Source: Agrobacterium larrymoorei (GTDB lineage Bacteria; Pseudomonadota; Alphaproteobacteria; Rhizobiales; Rhizobiaceae). From it: a stretch of DNA of 64,000 nucleotides. The stretch spans positions 1,004,001 through 1,068,000 of the forward strand of contig NZ_CP039691.1 in the NCBI RefSeq assembly GCF_005145045.1, in the 5' to 3' direction. A program made the translations under genes and the position numbers. Shown here in pieces: positions 19,149 through 28,906 of this stretch. The notes beneath the pieces are model-generated. The model was given only the letters and a program-made list of their open reading frames with translations, did not search any database and was not told the origin of the DNA. Numbering within the stretch: position 1 is the first letter of the stretch; each line of letters opens with the position of its first letter.

Positions 19149-19184
19149 AAAAAAAGCCCCGCTTCTTGCGATGCGAGGCTTTTT
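19149..19184 (-). terminator. Terminator of rplY
   Basis: The stem AAAAAGCC(CC)GC / GCGAGGCTTTTT reads as a GC stem followed by T's on the minus strand, 17 bases past the rplY stop. It isolates rplY from the downstream GGDEF-EAL gene. Confidence 0.8.
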
Positions 19185-19200
19185 CAAACAGTGGGAGAAA

Positions 19201-19830
19201 TTACTCCGACTTGTCGGCTTCCGGTGCTTCTTCAGCGGCAGGAGCTTCGTCTTCAACAACTGCAACAACCGGCGGAACGATGGTTGCAACGGTGAAGTCG
19301 CGGTCGGTGATGGTCGGAACAACGTTCTTCGGCAGCTTGATCTGCGAAATGTGAATGCTGTCGCCAACCTTCAGGCCGTCGAGATCAACGGTGATCGCGT
19401 CGGGAATTTCGTTTGCAGGAACGTGAGCTTCGATCGTGTGACGAACGATGTTCAGAACGCCGCCCTTCTTGATCTCGGACTTGTCGTCGTTGATGAAGTG
19501 AACCGGGATTTCAACGGTAACCGTGGAGTTGCCGGAAACGCGCAGGAAGTCCACGTGCATCGTGAAGTCACGAACCGGGTCCAGCTGGTAGTCCTTCGGC
19601 AGAACCTTGTACTTCTTGCCGTCGACGTCGATCGTTGCGATCGTCGTCATGAAGCCGCCGCCGTGGATGCGCTTGGTGATTTCGTTGGTCGAAATCGCGA
19701 TAGAAATCGGGGCCTGCTTGTCACCATAGATGACAGCGGGAATCAAACCGTTGCGGCGAAGTTCACGAGAGGACCCCTTACCAACTCGTTCGCGCGCCTC
19801 GGCCTTGAGCTCATAAGTTTCTTTGCTCAT
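19201..19830 (-). CDS. rplY: 50S ribosomal protein L25/general stress protein Ctc
   Basis: 5S-rRNA-binding ribosomal protein of the long L25/TL5/Ctc type (209 residues). The N-terminal L25 domain ([23 protein letters not shown]) is followed by the C-terminal beta domain (about 100-185) and a short Glu/Ala-rich acidic tail, as usual in alphaproteobacteria. In many genomes it is directly upstream of pth; here a terminator and two genes separate them. Confidence 0.96.
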   Translation of the reverse strand: MSKETYELKAEARERVGKGSSRELRRNGLIPAVIYGDKQAPISIAISTNEITKRIHGGGFMTTIATIDVDGKKYKVLPKDYQLDPVRDFTMHVDFLRVSGNSTVTVEIPVHFINDDKSEIKKGGVLNIVRHTIEAHVPANEIPDAITVDLDGLKVGDSIHISQIKLPKNVVPTITDRDFTVATIVPPVVAVVEDEAPAAEEAPEADKSE

Positions 19831-20235
19831 GGCATTTCCTTTTCGAGGTTATATGGAGAGTTCAAACCGGCTTGCCGGACAGGAACTGGAGCGGCTTGAA
19901 AAAAGCCTACTCGACCGCGTTGCCTCCAAGGGTGTCTACACGGATGCGCGCGCTATAAGGCAAACAGGGCGCAAACGCAAGGGCAGCGGCGTTTTTACCG
20001 CCCGTTTCGCAATTTCTCTGACTGGTCGCGGTGCTTAAGGTGAGTGTGTCGCTCTTCTCAGAGATATACTTCCATACCTCACGTATAGGTCAGCATAAAT
20101 ATGATGATTTCAAGTTCATCGACCTTATTCATCGTCTTGTTATGTCTGGCTTAAGCTATTTTTATCCATTTCGATAAACCCGATGAAAAGAGAGCTTGGT
20201 TATAGTCGAAAATCATTATCAAGCAGGGTAGTGCA
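19831..20235 (+). other. Intergenic region between rplY and the MHYT gene, no gene seen
   Basis: About 400 bp between divergent genes. Short ORFs here show no family resemblance. The part from about 20040 is AT-rich and should hold the promoter of the downstream gene; the part next to 19830 should hold the rplY promoter. I could not fix the boxes. Confidence 0.5.
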
Positions 20236-22284
20236 ATGGCGACATTCTGGAACTGTCTGGTTGTGCAACATGACATTCGTTATGTTCTTGCAGCCTTGGT
20301 TCTATGCGCCATGGGATGTTTTCTGACCATCCACCTTTTTGCCCGCGCGCGCCAGGCCGGGCTGTTGCAGAGGCTGCACTGGCTGTTTCTCGCCGCTGTC
20401 ATCAGCGGCGCTACCATGTGGTCCACCCATTTCTTTTTCATGCTGGGATATTATGTCGAGGGCGTCGTGGGGTTCGATCCCTATCTGACGGCTTTCGCCT
20501 TCGTGGTGGCGGTTTGTTCCTCGCTTGCGGGCTTTGCCATTGCCACCTATGGCGGGCGAGGCCTTCTGGTGGAAGCAGGTGGCACGGTGCTGGGCATGGG
20601 GATTGCGGCGACGCATTATCTCGGCATGGCCGCCTATTTCGTGCAGGGCAGGCTGGTCTGGAGTCATGGCTGGGTGGCCGTTTCCATCGGCATGTCGCTT
20701 CTTCTCGGCCTGTTTGCCCTCAACCGGGTGGTTCGACCCGTCAACGGCTTTTGCCGCCACAGTGGCGCGATCCTGATGTTTCTTGCGATCATCGTCGGCC
20801 ATTATATCGGCATGGCAGCCATGTCGCTGGAATTCGATCCGACGGCCCGGATAGAGGACAGTTTCGTATCGCCTGCGGTAACGGCCACGGGTGCGATCAT
20901 CATCATCCTTGCGCTGATGTCTTCCGGCTTTGCGACTTACAGGATCGATCTTCAATCGACCGAACAGGCCTTGCAGCGTTATCGCCACCTTTCCCTGCAT
21001 GATCCGCTGACCGGCATCCCGAACCGCGTGGGCTTCAAGGAACATCTCAATGTCGTGCTGGAGCGCGAAGCGAAGACCGCAGCCGGTGTTGCGCTGCTGT
21101 CCTTCGATCTGGACCGCTTCAAGGAAATCAACGACGTTTATGGCCATGCTGCGGGAGATGCCGTGCTGCGCGCAATCACGCAGAGGGCGTCTGCGGTTCT
21201 GGGCCCGCGCGAGTTTCTGGCGCGGATCGGCGGTGATGAATTCGTCGGGCTGACGGAAAGCTACTATTCCCGCAGCGATGCGGTGGAATTTGCCCGGCGC
21301 TTGCAAAAGGAAATCACCAAGCCAATCGAGTGGCAGGAACAGATTCTTTCGGTCGGTGTCAGCTTCGGTATTTCGGTGTTTTCTTCCGAGGTGCGCGGTG
21401 TCGATGCGCTGATGACCCGGGCGGATGTGGCCATGTACCGCGCCAAAAGCGGTGTTTCCGGCACGATCTGTTTCTATGACAAGCGGATGGATGAGGCGGT
21501 TCTGGAGTGGAACGCGCTGGCAACGGCCATGCGCGCGGGGTTGGGCCGGGGTGAGTTCGAGCTTTACTACCAGCAGCAGAACGACACGGCATCCGGTCAC
21601 ATCGTGAGCTTCGAAGTTTTACTGCGCTGGCGCCACCCGGAAAGAGGTCTGGTTTCGCCAGCCGAGTTCATTCCCATTGCCGAAAAGAGCGGCTTCATCG
21701 TTCCGCTTGGCGAATGGGTGCTGGCGGAGGCGTGCCGACAGGCGACGGGTTGGAAAAATCCCTTCGGGATTGCCGTCAACGTCGCGCCGCAGCAACTGGC
21801 GGACAGGGCCTTCACCACCAAGCTGGAGACGATCCTGCGCGAAACCGGACTGGACCCGCGTCGGCTTGAACTGGAAATAACCGAGAGCAGCATCATTTCG
21901 GACCATGAATATGCGCTCGCGACGATCCGCCGGTTGAAGGCTTTGGGGTTGAAGATTGCCATGGACGATTATGGCAAGGGGCACTCTTCGCTCTCCACGT
22001 TGCAAAGCTTTCCGTTCGACAAGATCAAGCTCGACCGATCTTTCGTGGAAGGCCTGCCGGACAGCATTCAGTCTGATGCCATCGTGCGCTCCACGCTTAT
22101 TCTGGCCAATAGTTTGAACATCGTGGTGCTGGCAGAAGGCGTGGAAACGGAAGGGCAGCTGGCATTTCTGCGGCGCGAGGGCTGTCATTTCGTACAGGGC
22201 TTCTATTTCGGGAAGCCGGGACCGCTGGAAACCATTGCCTCTATCGTGGACAGCGCGGCGGATCCGTTCAGGGCTGCAAGCTGA
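20236..22284 (+). CDS. MHYT-GGDEF-EAL membrane protein
   Basis: c-di-GMP turnover protein of 682 residues with an N-terminal seven-helix MHYT sensor (about 10-235). The repeats read STHFFFM, THYLGM and GHYIGM, the motif proposed to bind a metal or diatomic gas. GGDEF domain: about 250-415, motif intact at 332-336 (IGGDEF). EAL domain: about 430-670, with the signature as EVL (SFEVLLRW, E460), then ITESSI, DDYGKGHSS and AEGVETEGQ. EVL is a frequent active variant and the metal ligands are present, so it may be bifunctional. It has its own promoter region and no operon partner. Confidence 0.94.
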   Translation: MATFWNCLVVQHDIRYVLAALVLCAMGCFLTIHLFARARQAGLLQRLHWLFLAAVISGATMWSTHFFFMLGYYVEGVVGFDPYLTAFAFVVAVCSSLAGFAIATYGGRGLLVEAGGTVLGMGIAATHYLGMAAYFVQGRLVWSHGWVAVSIGMSLLLGLFALNRVVRPVNGFCRHSGAILMFLAIIVGHYIGMAAMSLEFDPTARIEDSFVSPAVTATGAIIIILALMSSGFATYRIDLQSTEQALQRYRHLSLHDPLTGIPNRVGFKEHLNVVLEREAKTAAGVALLSFDLDRFKEINDVYGHAAGDAVLRAITQRASAVLGPREFLARIGGDEFVGLTESYYSRSDAVEFARRLQKEITKPIEWQEQILSVGVSFGISVFSSEVRGVDALMTRADVAMYRAKSGVSGTICFYDKRMDEAVLEWNALATAMRAGLGRGEFELYYQQQNDTASGHIVSFEVLLRWRHPERGLVSPAEFIPIAEKSGFIVPLGEWVLAEACRQATGWKNPFGIAVNVAPQQLADRAFTTKLETILRETGLDPRRLELEITESSIISDHEYALATIRRLKALGLKIAMDDYGKGHSSLSTLQSFPFDKIKLDRSFVEGLPDSIQSDAIVRSTLILANSLNIVVLAEGVETEGQLAFLRREGCHFVQGFYFGKPGPLETIASIVDSAADPFRAAS

Positions 22285-22356
22285 CACACGCATTTTTTCA
22301 TTGAAAGATGAACGGGCAGGGCGCACCATTGCGGAAAAATGCTTTGGGAGGAGCCG

Positions 22357-23316
22357 ATGACAGCCGACGCAGCCCATGCGAGCCACGTCTATGAAAGCGC
22401 GAACCGTTCATCTGCGGCGGCCAGTTCGCCGATAGTCGCTTCCTGGCGGCGATGCATGACGATGCACCATCTGGCGCCGGAGGAGAACCGGAAGCCGATC
22501 TTTCTGTCCGAGGCGGAGTTTCTGAAAGCCCGCGACGATGCGCATGATCTGCTTGCCGAAAGCGCAGACGAACTGGACCGCATCTTTTCTGCCGTTGGGA
22601 AGGCCGGGTGTTGTCTGCTGCTGACGGATTCCAAGGGTGTGGCTCTGGACCGGCGCGGTGCGGCGGGTGACGATGATGATTTTCGCCGTGCCGGGCTGTG
22701 GTCCGGTGCGTTGTGGAGCGAAGCGAGCGTCGGCACGAATGGCATCGGCACGGCGCTGGCGGATGAGCGTTCGGTGGTGGTTTATCGAGACCAGCATTTC
22801 TTTTCGTCCAACATCAACCTGTCCTGCACCACGGCGCCGATCCGCGATCATCGCGGGCAGGTGACCGGCGCGCTCGATATTTCCACCTGCCGCGAGGATA
22901 TCAACGAGCTGACCTTTTCCATGGTGACGCAGGCGGTGCGCGATGCGGCGCAGCGTATCGAGGGCAATCTGTTTCGCCGGGCCTTTCCCGGTGCGCGCAT
23001 CCTTATGGTGCCTTCGGCCAACGCTGCCATGCTGTCGCTTCTGGCAATCGATCAGGACGATATCATTCTTGGAGCCACGCGCGCGGCGCGGCTGGCGCTG
23101 CGGCTGGATGATGCGCGGATTGCGCAGGGTGTACCCGCCTCCGATGCCTTGAAGGAAGAGCGGCATGACAAGGGCTCGGATCTGGCCGAAGCCGAGAGGG
23201 CTGCACTTCGCCGGGTGTTGAGCCGTGCCAATGGCAACATCACCCAGGCGGCAACGCTGCTTGGCATCAGCCGGGCGACGCTTCACCGCAAGATGAAAAA
23301 GCTGGCGGTGCACTGA
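22357..23316 (+). CDS. GAF-Fis type transcriptional regulator (AcoR-like, without AAA+ domain)
   Basis: Activator-like protein of 319 residues. The N-terminus resembles AcoR (SWRRCMTMHHLAPEENRKP), followed by a GAF domain (about 75-215; LWSEASVGTNGIGTALA is a signature of acetoin-type regulators) and a C-terminal Fis helix-turn-helix (RRVLSRANGNITQAATLLGISRATLHRK). The sigma-54-interacting AAA+ domain normally between these is absent. ATG at 22357 follows a GGGAGGAG box. It lies 149 bp ahead of an aldehyde dehydrogenase gene on the same strand and probably controls it. Confidence 0.88.
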   Translation: MTADAAHASHVYESANRSSAAASSPIVASWRRCMTMHHLAPEENRKPIFLSEAEFLKARDDAHDLLAESADELDRIFSAVGKAGCCLLLTDSKGVALDRRGAAGDDDDFRRAGLWSGALWSEASVGTNGIGTALADERSVVVYRDQHFFSSNINLSCTTAPIRDHRGQVTGALDISTCREDINELTFSMVTQAVRDAAQRIEGNLFRRAFPGARILMVPSANAAMLSLLAIDQDDIILGATRAARLALRLDDARIAQGVPASDALKEERHDKGSDLAEAERAALRRVLSRANGNITQAATLLGISRATLHRKMKKLAVH

Positions 23317-23425
23317 GACCCCTGCGAATAACGGGGTCTCTGTCGCAGATGTGAAACAATGTGCACTGCGGAATGCGGGCGCCACCCTTTGATTTGCCCG
23401 AATGTAGGCACAACCTCTCTGCACG

Positions 23426-23442
23426 CGATCAACCCTTGATCG
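23426..23442 (+). promoter_or_regulatory. Dyad upstream of the aldehyde dehydrogenase gene
   Basis: Perfect 7-bp inverted repeat CGATCAA-CCC-TTGATCG, 23 bases before the ATG and just ahead of the CAGGGAGGA ribosome site. It could be a regulator-binding site or a small mRNA hairpin. Confidence 0.45.
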
Positions 23443-23465
23443 TCGTTCATCAGGGAGGATGAATC

Positions 23466-24983
23466 ATGAATATTCAAGTCCAGCAGAAGGCCGGAGAAAC
23501 GCCGTTCAAGCTGAAATACGGCAACTATATCGGCGGTCAATGGGTGGAGCCGAAGTCCGGTCGTTACATGGATAACCTTTCGCCGGTGACGGGACAGAAG
23601 ATTTGCGAAGTGCCGCGTTCCGATGCAAACGACATCGAAGCCGCGCTCGACGCCGCCCACAAGGCACGCGCTGCCTGGGGCCGCACCAGCGTTGCCGAAC
23701 GCTCCAACATTCTCCTGAAGATCGCGCAGCGGATCGAGGATAATCTGGATGTCATTGCCCGCGCCGAGACCTGGGACAATGGCAAGCCGCTGCGTGAAAC
23801 CACCAATGCGGATATTCCGCTCGCCATCGATCACTTCCGCTATTTCGCGGGTTGCGTGCGCGCGCAGGAAGGCTCCATCGGGCAGATCGACAATGATACG
23901 GTTGCCTATCATTTCCACGAGCCGCTTGGCGTCGTCGGCCAGATCATTCCGTGGAACTTCCCGATTCTGATGGCCGCGTGGAAGCTTGCACCGGCGCTTG
24001 CTGCCGGTAACTGCGTGGTGCTGAAGCCCGCGGAACAGACGCCTGCCTCCATTCTGCTGGTGATGGAACTGATCGAGGATCTGCTGCCTGCGGGCGTCAT
24101 CAATATCGTCAATGGTCTGGGCACCGAAGCAGGCAAGCCGCTGGCGCAGAGCAACCGCATCGCCAAGATCGCCTTTACCGGCTCGACCTCCGTCGGCAAG
24201 GAAATCATGCGCTATGCGGCGGATAACGTTACCAACATCACGCTGGAGCTTGGCGGCAAATCGCCGAACATCTTCTTTGCCGATGTGATGAATGAAGACG
24301 ATGCATTTCTGGACAAGGCGCTGGAAGGCTTTGCGATGTTCGCGTTGAACCAGGGCGAAGTCTGCACATGCCCATCGCGCGCGCTGGTGCATGAATCCAT
24401 TTATGACCGCTTCATGGAAAAGGCGCTGAAGCGCGTGCAGGCCATCAGCCAGGACGATCCTCTGAACAATGCCACCATGATCGGCGCGCAGGCTTCTCAG
24501 GAGCAGTTCGACAAGATCATGAGCTATCTGGAAATCGGCAAAAAGGAGGGCGCCAAGGTGCTGACCGGTGGCGACAGGAAGTCGCTCTCCGGCAACCTGA
24601 AGGACGGCTACTACATTCAGCCGACCGTTTTCGAAGGCAACAACAAGATGCGGGTCTTCCAGGAGGAAATCTTCGGCCCGGTCGTTTCCGTTACCACCTT
24701 CAAGACGGTGGAAGAAGCCATCGAGATTGCCAATGACACGGTCTATGGTCTTGGCGCGGGTGTCTGGAGCCGCGATACGAACCTTGCCTACCGGGCAGGG
24801 CGCGGTATCGAAGCCGGTCGTGTCTGGACGAATTGCTACCATGCCTATCCGGCTGGTGCTGCCTTTGGCGGTTACAAGCAATCCGGTATCGGGCGTGAGA
24901 CGCACAAGATGATGCTGGACCACTACCAGCAGACCAAGAACCTGCTTGTATCCTACAGCCCGAACAAGCTCGGCTTCTTCTGA
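23466..24983 (+). CDS. NAD-dependent aldehyde dehydrogenase (ExaC/AcoD type)
   Basis: Oxidises an aldehyde, probably acetaldehyde or similar, to the acid. At 505 residues it matches the AcoD/ExaC group. Motifs: [19 protein letters not shown] (cofactor site), [22 protein letters not shown] with the general-base Glu, and catalytic Cys at residue 300 in GEVCTCPSR, the CTC arrangement typical of this group. The upstream GAF-Fis regulator resembles AcoR, which responds to acetoin/acetaldehyde in other bacteria. No alcohol dehydrogenase gene is adjacent. Confidence 0.93.
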   Translation: MNIQVQQKAGETPFKLKYGNYIGGQWVEPKSGRYMDNLSPVTGQKICEVPRSDANDIEAALDAAHKARAAWGRTSVAERSNILLKIAQRIEDNLDVIARAETWDNGKPLRETTNADIPLAIDHFRYFAGCVRAQEGSIGQIDNDTVAYHFHEPLGVVGQIIPWNFPILMAAWKLAPALAAGNCVVLKPAEQTPASILLVMELIEDLLPAGVINIVNGLGTEAGKPLAQSNRIAKIAFTGSTSVGKEIMRYAADNVTNITLELGGKSPNIFFADVMNEDDAFLDKALEGFAMFALNQGEVCTCPSRALVHESIYDRFMEKALKRVQAISQDDPLNNATMIGAQASQEQFDKIMSYLEIGKKEGAKVLTGGDRKSLSGNLKDGYYIQPTVFEGNNKMRVFQEEIFGPVVSVTTFKTVEEAIEIANDTVYGLGAGVWSRDTNLAYRAGRGIEAGRVWTNCYHAYPAGAAFGGYKQSGIGRETHKMMLDHYQQTKNLLVSYSPNKLGFF

Positions 24984-25008
24984 TCCGCATGAGCGGGTCC
25001 TCCCCGGA

Positions 25009-25060
25009 GCCGGTGGCGCGTGCCACCGGCATCTCCCGGAGAACGTCAGCTCTCCGGGAG
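25009..25060 (+). terminator. Two tandem hairpins after the aldehyde dehydrogenase gene
   Basis: The first hairpin is GCCGGTGGC / GCCACCGGC (25009-25030). The second is CTCCCGGAGA / TCTCCGGGAG (25033-25060), perfect over 10 bp. No T-run follows, so termination strength is uncertain. Confidence 0.55.
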
Positions 25061-25211
25061 CCCGGATAATGATTGTTGGAGAAGGCCCGAATTGACGTAA
25101 TAGTGTCATCAATTTCGCGCATATCGGTTCCGTCATTTTGCGGTAGATCGATATGCGCCGTCACACTTTTATTGCTTGTCTCTTGTCCCTCTCGCCACGC
25201 GGATCGATCCG

Positions 25212-26723
25212 ATGACCGACGTGGCGGGGCGGTTTCAGGATGCGAAGCAGGAGCTTTCGCGCGGCGTGGAAAGCACGCAATGGGTCAGGCTCGCGCTGCT
25301 ATCGATCCTGCTCGTAACAGCATTGCGCATTCTTGGTCTCACTTTCAACAGGACCGATCTCTTTGTCGATGAGGCGCAATATTGGCTTTGGGGCCGAGAG
25401 CTTGCTTTCGGGGCTTACTCCAAGCCGCCGCTGATCGGCTGGATCATTCGTTTCACCACATGGATTTCCGGCGGTGAGGGCACTTTTCAGGTTCGCCTTG
25501 CCGCGCCGGTCATTCATGCTTTTGCGGCTGCCGCCATGCTCTATCTGGGCCGCATGATCTACGATGCGCGGCTGGGCGCTCTGGCTGCGATGACCTATCT
25601 GACGCTGCCCGGCGTTTCGCTTTCCAGCCTGCTGATTTCCACCGACACGCCGATGATGCTGTTCATTCTGCTGTCGCTGATTTTCTGGCGCAAGCTTGCC
25701 GGGGCTAAAGCTGCTGGCGCTTCCGGCATTCATTTCGCGATAGTGCTTGGCCTTGCGGTTGGGCTGGGGTTTCTGTCCAAATATGCGATGGCGTTTCTGT
25801 TTCCGCTGGTGCCGCTGGCGGCTTATCTGGACCGTGAATGGCGGATCCGGTGGGGCGACGCGATCCTGGCCGGTCTGGTTTCTGCGGCGGTTGTCGCGCC
25901 CAATCTTTGGTGGAATTACGCGCATGATTTCGCCACTGCGCGCCACACCGTCTCCATTGCACATTGGGACGGGCTACGGTTCAAAATTGGCTCTGCACTC
26001 GAGTTTTTCGGGGCGCAGGCGGGCGTTGTCGGTCCCTTCGTCTTCATCGCCATGCTGGCAGCGCTTTGGCAGCTAAGGACGGAGCGCGCGCGGGCGCTTT
26101 CCGCGCTCAGCATACCGCTTATCCTGTTCATGACGGTTCAGGCGCTGATTTCGCGCGCTTTCGCCAACTGGGCGGTGGGCGCTTATGCAGCGGGAATCCT
26201 GCTCGCCATTCCATGGATGGCCGCTCGCCCGCACTGGATGCGCGCTTCCCTGATCCTCAATACGGCGGTTGCAATCATTCTGCCGCTTTTGACGATCTTC
26301 GGTACGGAGCTGCGCCTGCCGAACGGCGAGCTTGCCCTGAAGCGCTATCTCGGTCGCTCGGCTCTTGTTTCCACGGCAATCAGCGATGCAGAGAGGCTTC
26401 ATGCGACCGTGCTCGTGGCCTCCGACCGGTCGTTTCTGGCGGAAATGTTCTACCAGTTGAAGTCCGGTCACCGCATTGCGCCGCGGGCATGGAACGAAGG
26501 CGCGCAGCCGCCTTCCAGCCATTACGCCCTGCTTTACCCGTTGCGCCCCGGCGAGGAGAAGAACGCGCTCTATCTCTCCCGCATCGGATCGGTGCCGGAC
26601 TGCTTGAAGGACCAGCAGCCGGTCGCGCGCTGGGTGGCGACTGCGGGCTTCATGGAAGGCAATGAAATTGGTCTCTGGAAAATACCGTCATCCTGCATTG
26701 AGAGGGCAGAGAATGGAACTTGA
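25212..26723 (+). CDS. Glycosyltransferase family 39 (ArnT/PMT-like) membrane protein
   Basis: Polyprenyl-phosphate-sugar dependent transferase of 503 residues with about ten membrane helices. The first extracytoplasmic loop has FVDEAQYWLWGRELAFGAYSKPP cut in two blocks, with the acidic DEAQYW motif characteristic of the ArnT/PMT fold, and a later SKPPLIGW. Such enzymes glycosylate lipid A or other envelope lipids on the periplasmic side. ATG at 25212 is preferred over an in-frame TTG at 25176. It overlaps the next gene (PAP2) by 11 bp, so the two act together or are at least co-translated. Confidence 0.88.
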   Translation: MTDVAGRFQDAKQELSRGVESTQWVRLALLSILLVTALRILGLTFNRTDLFVDEAQYWLWGRELAFGAYSKPPLIGWIIRFTTWISGGEGTFQVRLAAPVIHAFAAAAMLYLGRMIYDARLGALAAMTYLTLPGVSLSSLLISTDTPMMLFILLSLIFWRKLAGAKAAGASGIHFAIVLGLAVGLGFLSKYAMAFLFPLVPLAAYLDREWRIRWGDAILAGLVSAAVVAPNLWWNYAHDFATARHTVSIAHWDGLRFKIGSALEFFGAQAGVVGPFVFIAMLAALWQLRTERARALSALSIPLILFMTVQALISRAFANWAVGAYAAGILLAIPWMAARPHWMRASLILNTAVAIILPLLTIFGTELRLPNGELALKRYLGRSALVSTAISDAERLHATVLVASDRSFLAEMFYQLKSGHRIAPRAWNEGAQPPSSHYALLYPLRPGEEKNALYLSRIGSVPDCLKDQQPVARWVATAGFMEGNEIGLWKIPSSCIERAENGT

Positions 26724-27594
26724 TATCGCCCATATGCGGATCACGATCTGGCTGATGATCGCGACGCTTTTCTCCGTCATCGTCTTTGCGGCGTTTCCTT
26801 TCATCGACCTCAAGGTTTCCGCGCTGTTTTTCATGGGCGAAGCCGGGAGCTGGGTGGCGGGTGGACCTGTTTTCGAGTTCTGGCGCAATGTCGTGCGCAG
26901 AAGCGGGGAAGCCATCGCTGCCATCGCCTTCCTGATTTTCGTCGGCAATCTCGTGCTCGGTCAGCAGCAGAAAACCGGCTGGCGGGTCTGGGCCTATCTG
27001 TGGCTCAGCACGCTTTCCTGCGCGGGTGTTTTGGTCAACGGCATTCTCAAATCCAATCTGGGCCGTGCGAGGCCGAATGGCGTTCTCGAATTCGGCGGGC
27101 AGCAGCTTTTTACACCGCCATTCCAGTTGAGCGACCAATGTTCCTCGAACTGTTCCTTTTCATCCGGCGAGGTTGCGCTGGTGGCAAGCGTGGTTCTGCC
27201 GCTTTGCGTGCTCATCTGGCCGCAGCTTTCGCGCAATGGCCGGATAATTGCTGGCTTTCTGGCAATCGCGGCGGTGGTTGCGACTGCAATGATGCGCATT
27301 GCCGCCGGACGGCACTTTCTCAGCGATACGACGATGTCGATGCTGTTTGCCGCCCTGATTTCCGTCTTCCTATACCGCGTCCTTGCCATCGGCAACCACC
27401 GGCATGTCTTCACGGCGGCGCCGATCCTCGCAGATTTATCGAACATTCTCGCGCATGCGAGCCGCTATGTGGTGAAGACGTCACGCATTGTCTTGGACAG
27501 GACAAGTTGGGCGGCGCTGCGGACAAGGGTTTTGGCGTTGAGGGAATATGCCCGGTTTTCCAGCCAAGGCCGGTCTGGCGCGACGGTGGAGTAG
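26713..27594 (+). CDS. PAP2-family phosphatase, likely envelope lipid phosphatase
   Basis: Membrane phosphatase of 293 residues with about six helices. Motif 1 is KSNLGRARP (KX6RP); motif 2 reads SFSSGE, with Glu where most PAP2 enzymes have His (SGH); motif 3 is RIAAGRHFLSD (RX5HX3D). LpxE/LpxF and PgpB are the related families acting on lipid A or phospholipid phosphates. ATG at 26713 overlaps the stop of the GT39 gene and is preferred over the longer ORF from 26662. Pairing with an ArnT-like transferase points to lipid A or lipid-carrier modification. Confidence 0.85.
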   Translation: MELDIAHMRITIWLMIATLFSVIVFAAFPFIDLKVSALFFMGEAGSWVAGGPVFEFWRNVVRRSGEAIAAIAFLIFVGNLVLGQQQKTGWRVWAYLWLSTLSCAGVLVNGILKSNLGRARPNGVLEFGGQQLFTPPFQLSDQCSSNCSFSSGEVALVASVVLPLCVLIWPQLSRNGRIIAGFLAIAAVVATAMMRIAAGRHFLSDTTMSMLFAALISVFLYRVLAIGNHRHVFTAAPILADLSNILAHASRYVVKTSRIVLDRTSWAALRTRVLALREYARFSSQGRSGATVE

Positions 27595-27623
27595 GACAAG
27601 TCGGCAAGGATCAGGCACAAAAA

Positions 27624-27646
27624 AGCGGGCTGAGTGACAGCCCGCT
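27624..27646 (-). terminator. Terminator of prs
   Basis: Perfect stem AGCGGGCTG / CAGCCCGCT with a 5-base loop, followed on the minus strand by a run of six T. Confidence 0.85.
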
Positions 27647-27731
27647 GATTATCTGCAAAATGATGACTGTCTTAAAGTCTGTCTCAGAATTGCTGTTTGC
27701 AGCCGACCAGCGGCGTTTCTGGAATAGACTT

Positions 27732-28664
27732 TTAGTCGAACAGGCCGGAGACGGACTGTTCCATCGCCGTGCGGTTGATGGCTTCGCCGAGAAGCGTTGC
27801 TGTCGTGATGACGCGGATGTTGTGGGCGGATTGTACGCCGGTCGTCGGCTGGATGCTGTCGGTGATGACGAGCTCGCGCAGCTTGGACGAGGCGACACGG
27901 GCAACCGCGCCGCCGGAGAGAACACCGTGGGTGATGTAAGCGGTGACGCTGGTTGCGCCGTTCTTGAGAAGGGCTTCCGCAGCATTGCAGAGCGTGCCGC
28001 CGGAATCGACGATATCGTCGATGAGGATGCAATCCTTGCCGGTGACGTCACCGATGACGTTCATGACTTCGGATTCACCGGGGCGATCGCGGCGCTTGTC
28101 GACGATCGCGAGCAGACAGTCGAGGCGCTTTGCAAGCGCGCGGGCGCGCACCACGCCGCCGACGTCAGGCGAAACGACCATGACGTTCTTGGTGTCGTAA
28201 TGTTCCTTCACGTCGCGAGCCAGAATAGGCGCTGCGAAAAGGTTGTCCGTTGGGATATCGAAGAAGCCCTGAATCTGACCGGCGTGAAGATCGAGCGTCA
28301 GAACGCGGTCGGCACCGGCTTCGGTGATGAGGTTTGACACGAGTTTTGCCGAAATCGGCGTGCGCGGACCGGCTTTGCGGTCCTGACGGGCATAGCCGAA
28401 ATAGGGAAGAACCGCCGTGATGCGCTTTGCCGAGGAGCGACGCATGGCGTCGATCATGATCAGCAGTTCCATCAGGTGATCGTTTGCCGGGAAAGAGGTG
28501 GACTGAACAACGAAGACATCTTCGCCGCGCACGTTCTCACCAATTTCTACGAAGATTTCCTGGTCCGCAAACCGCTTTACCGTGGCATTTCCGAGAGGAA
28601 CATTAAGATACTTGCAGATCGCTTCGGCCAGATGCCGGTTCGAATTGCCTGCGAAAACCTTCAT
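27732..28664 (-). CDS. prs: Ribose-phosphate pyrophosphokinase
   Basis: Makes PRPP from ribose 5-phosphate and ATP for purine, pyrimidine, His, Trp and NAD synthesis. Protein of 310 residues from ATG 28664 ([16 protein letters not shown]); the ORF opens 8 codons earlier but this start gives the standard N-terminus. Signatures: [39 protein letters not shown], and the PRPP-binding loop [15 protein letters not shown]. It has a strong terminator downstream. apt, also in this window, uses its product. Confidence 0.97.
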   Translation of the reverse strand: MKVFAGNSNRHLAEAICKYLNVPLGNATVKRFADQEIFVEIGENVRGEDVFVVQSTSFPANDHLMELLIMIDAMRRSSAKRITAVLPYFGYARQDRKAGPRTPISAKLVSNLITEAGADRVLTLDLHAGQIQGFFDIPTDNLFAAPILARDVKEHYDTKNVMVVSPDVGGVVRARALAKRLDCLLAIVDKRRDRPGESEVMNVIGDVTGKDCILIDDIVDSGGTLCNAAEALLKNGATSVTAYITHGVLSGGAVARVASSKLRELVITDSIQPTTGVQSAHNIRVITTATLLGEAINRTAMEQSVSGLFD

Positions 28665-28906
28665 TGGTGCCGCCTGTTTCCATGCCATCGCTTGAGCCCG
28701 GTAAAGATGTTACCGCGGCCAGTGCGTCGTTCAACGGGAAGGAATACCCGACCCGAAGGGGTGCCGGACATGCCGTTTTGCCATGGGCGCCTTAATACCG
28801 CTGTTGCCCGTGAATGCAATAGGCGGAACCGCGTTACCCATGATTTTCGTGAAAACTTTGTGACTCAAGTCTTGCAAGCTGTTTTTCAATCGATTGGAAG
28901 CGCTCT

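Noticed and set aside
23283..25136. 617-codon minus-strand frame across the aldehyde dehydrogenase
   Set aside because: Antisense shadow with no recognisable domain; the plus-strand gene is unmistakable.
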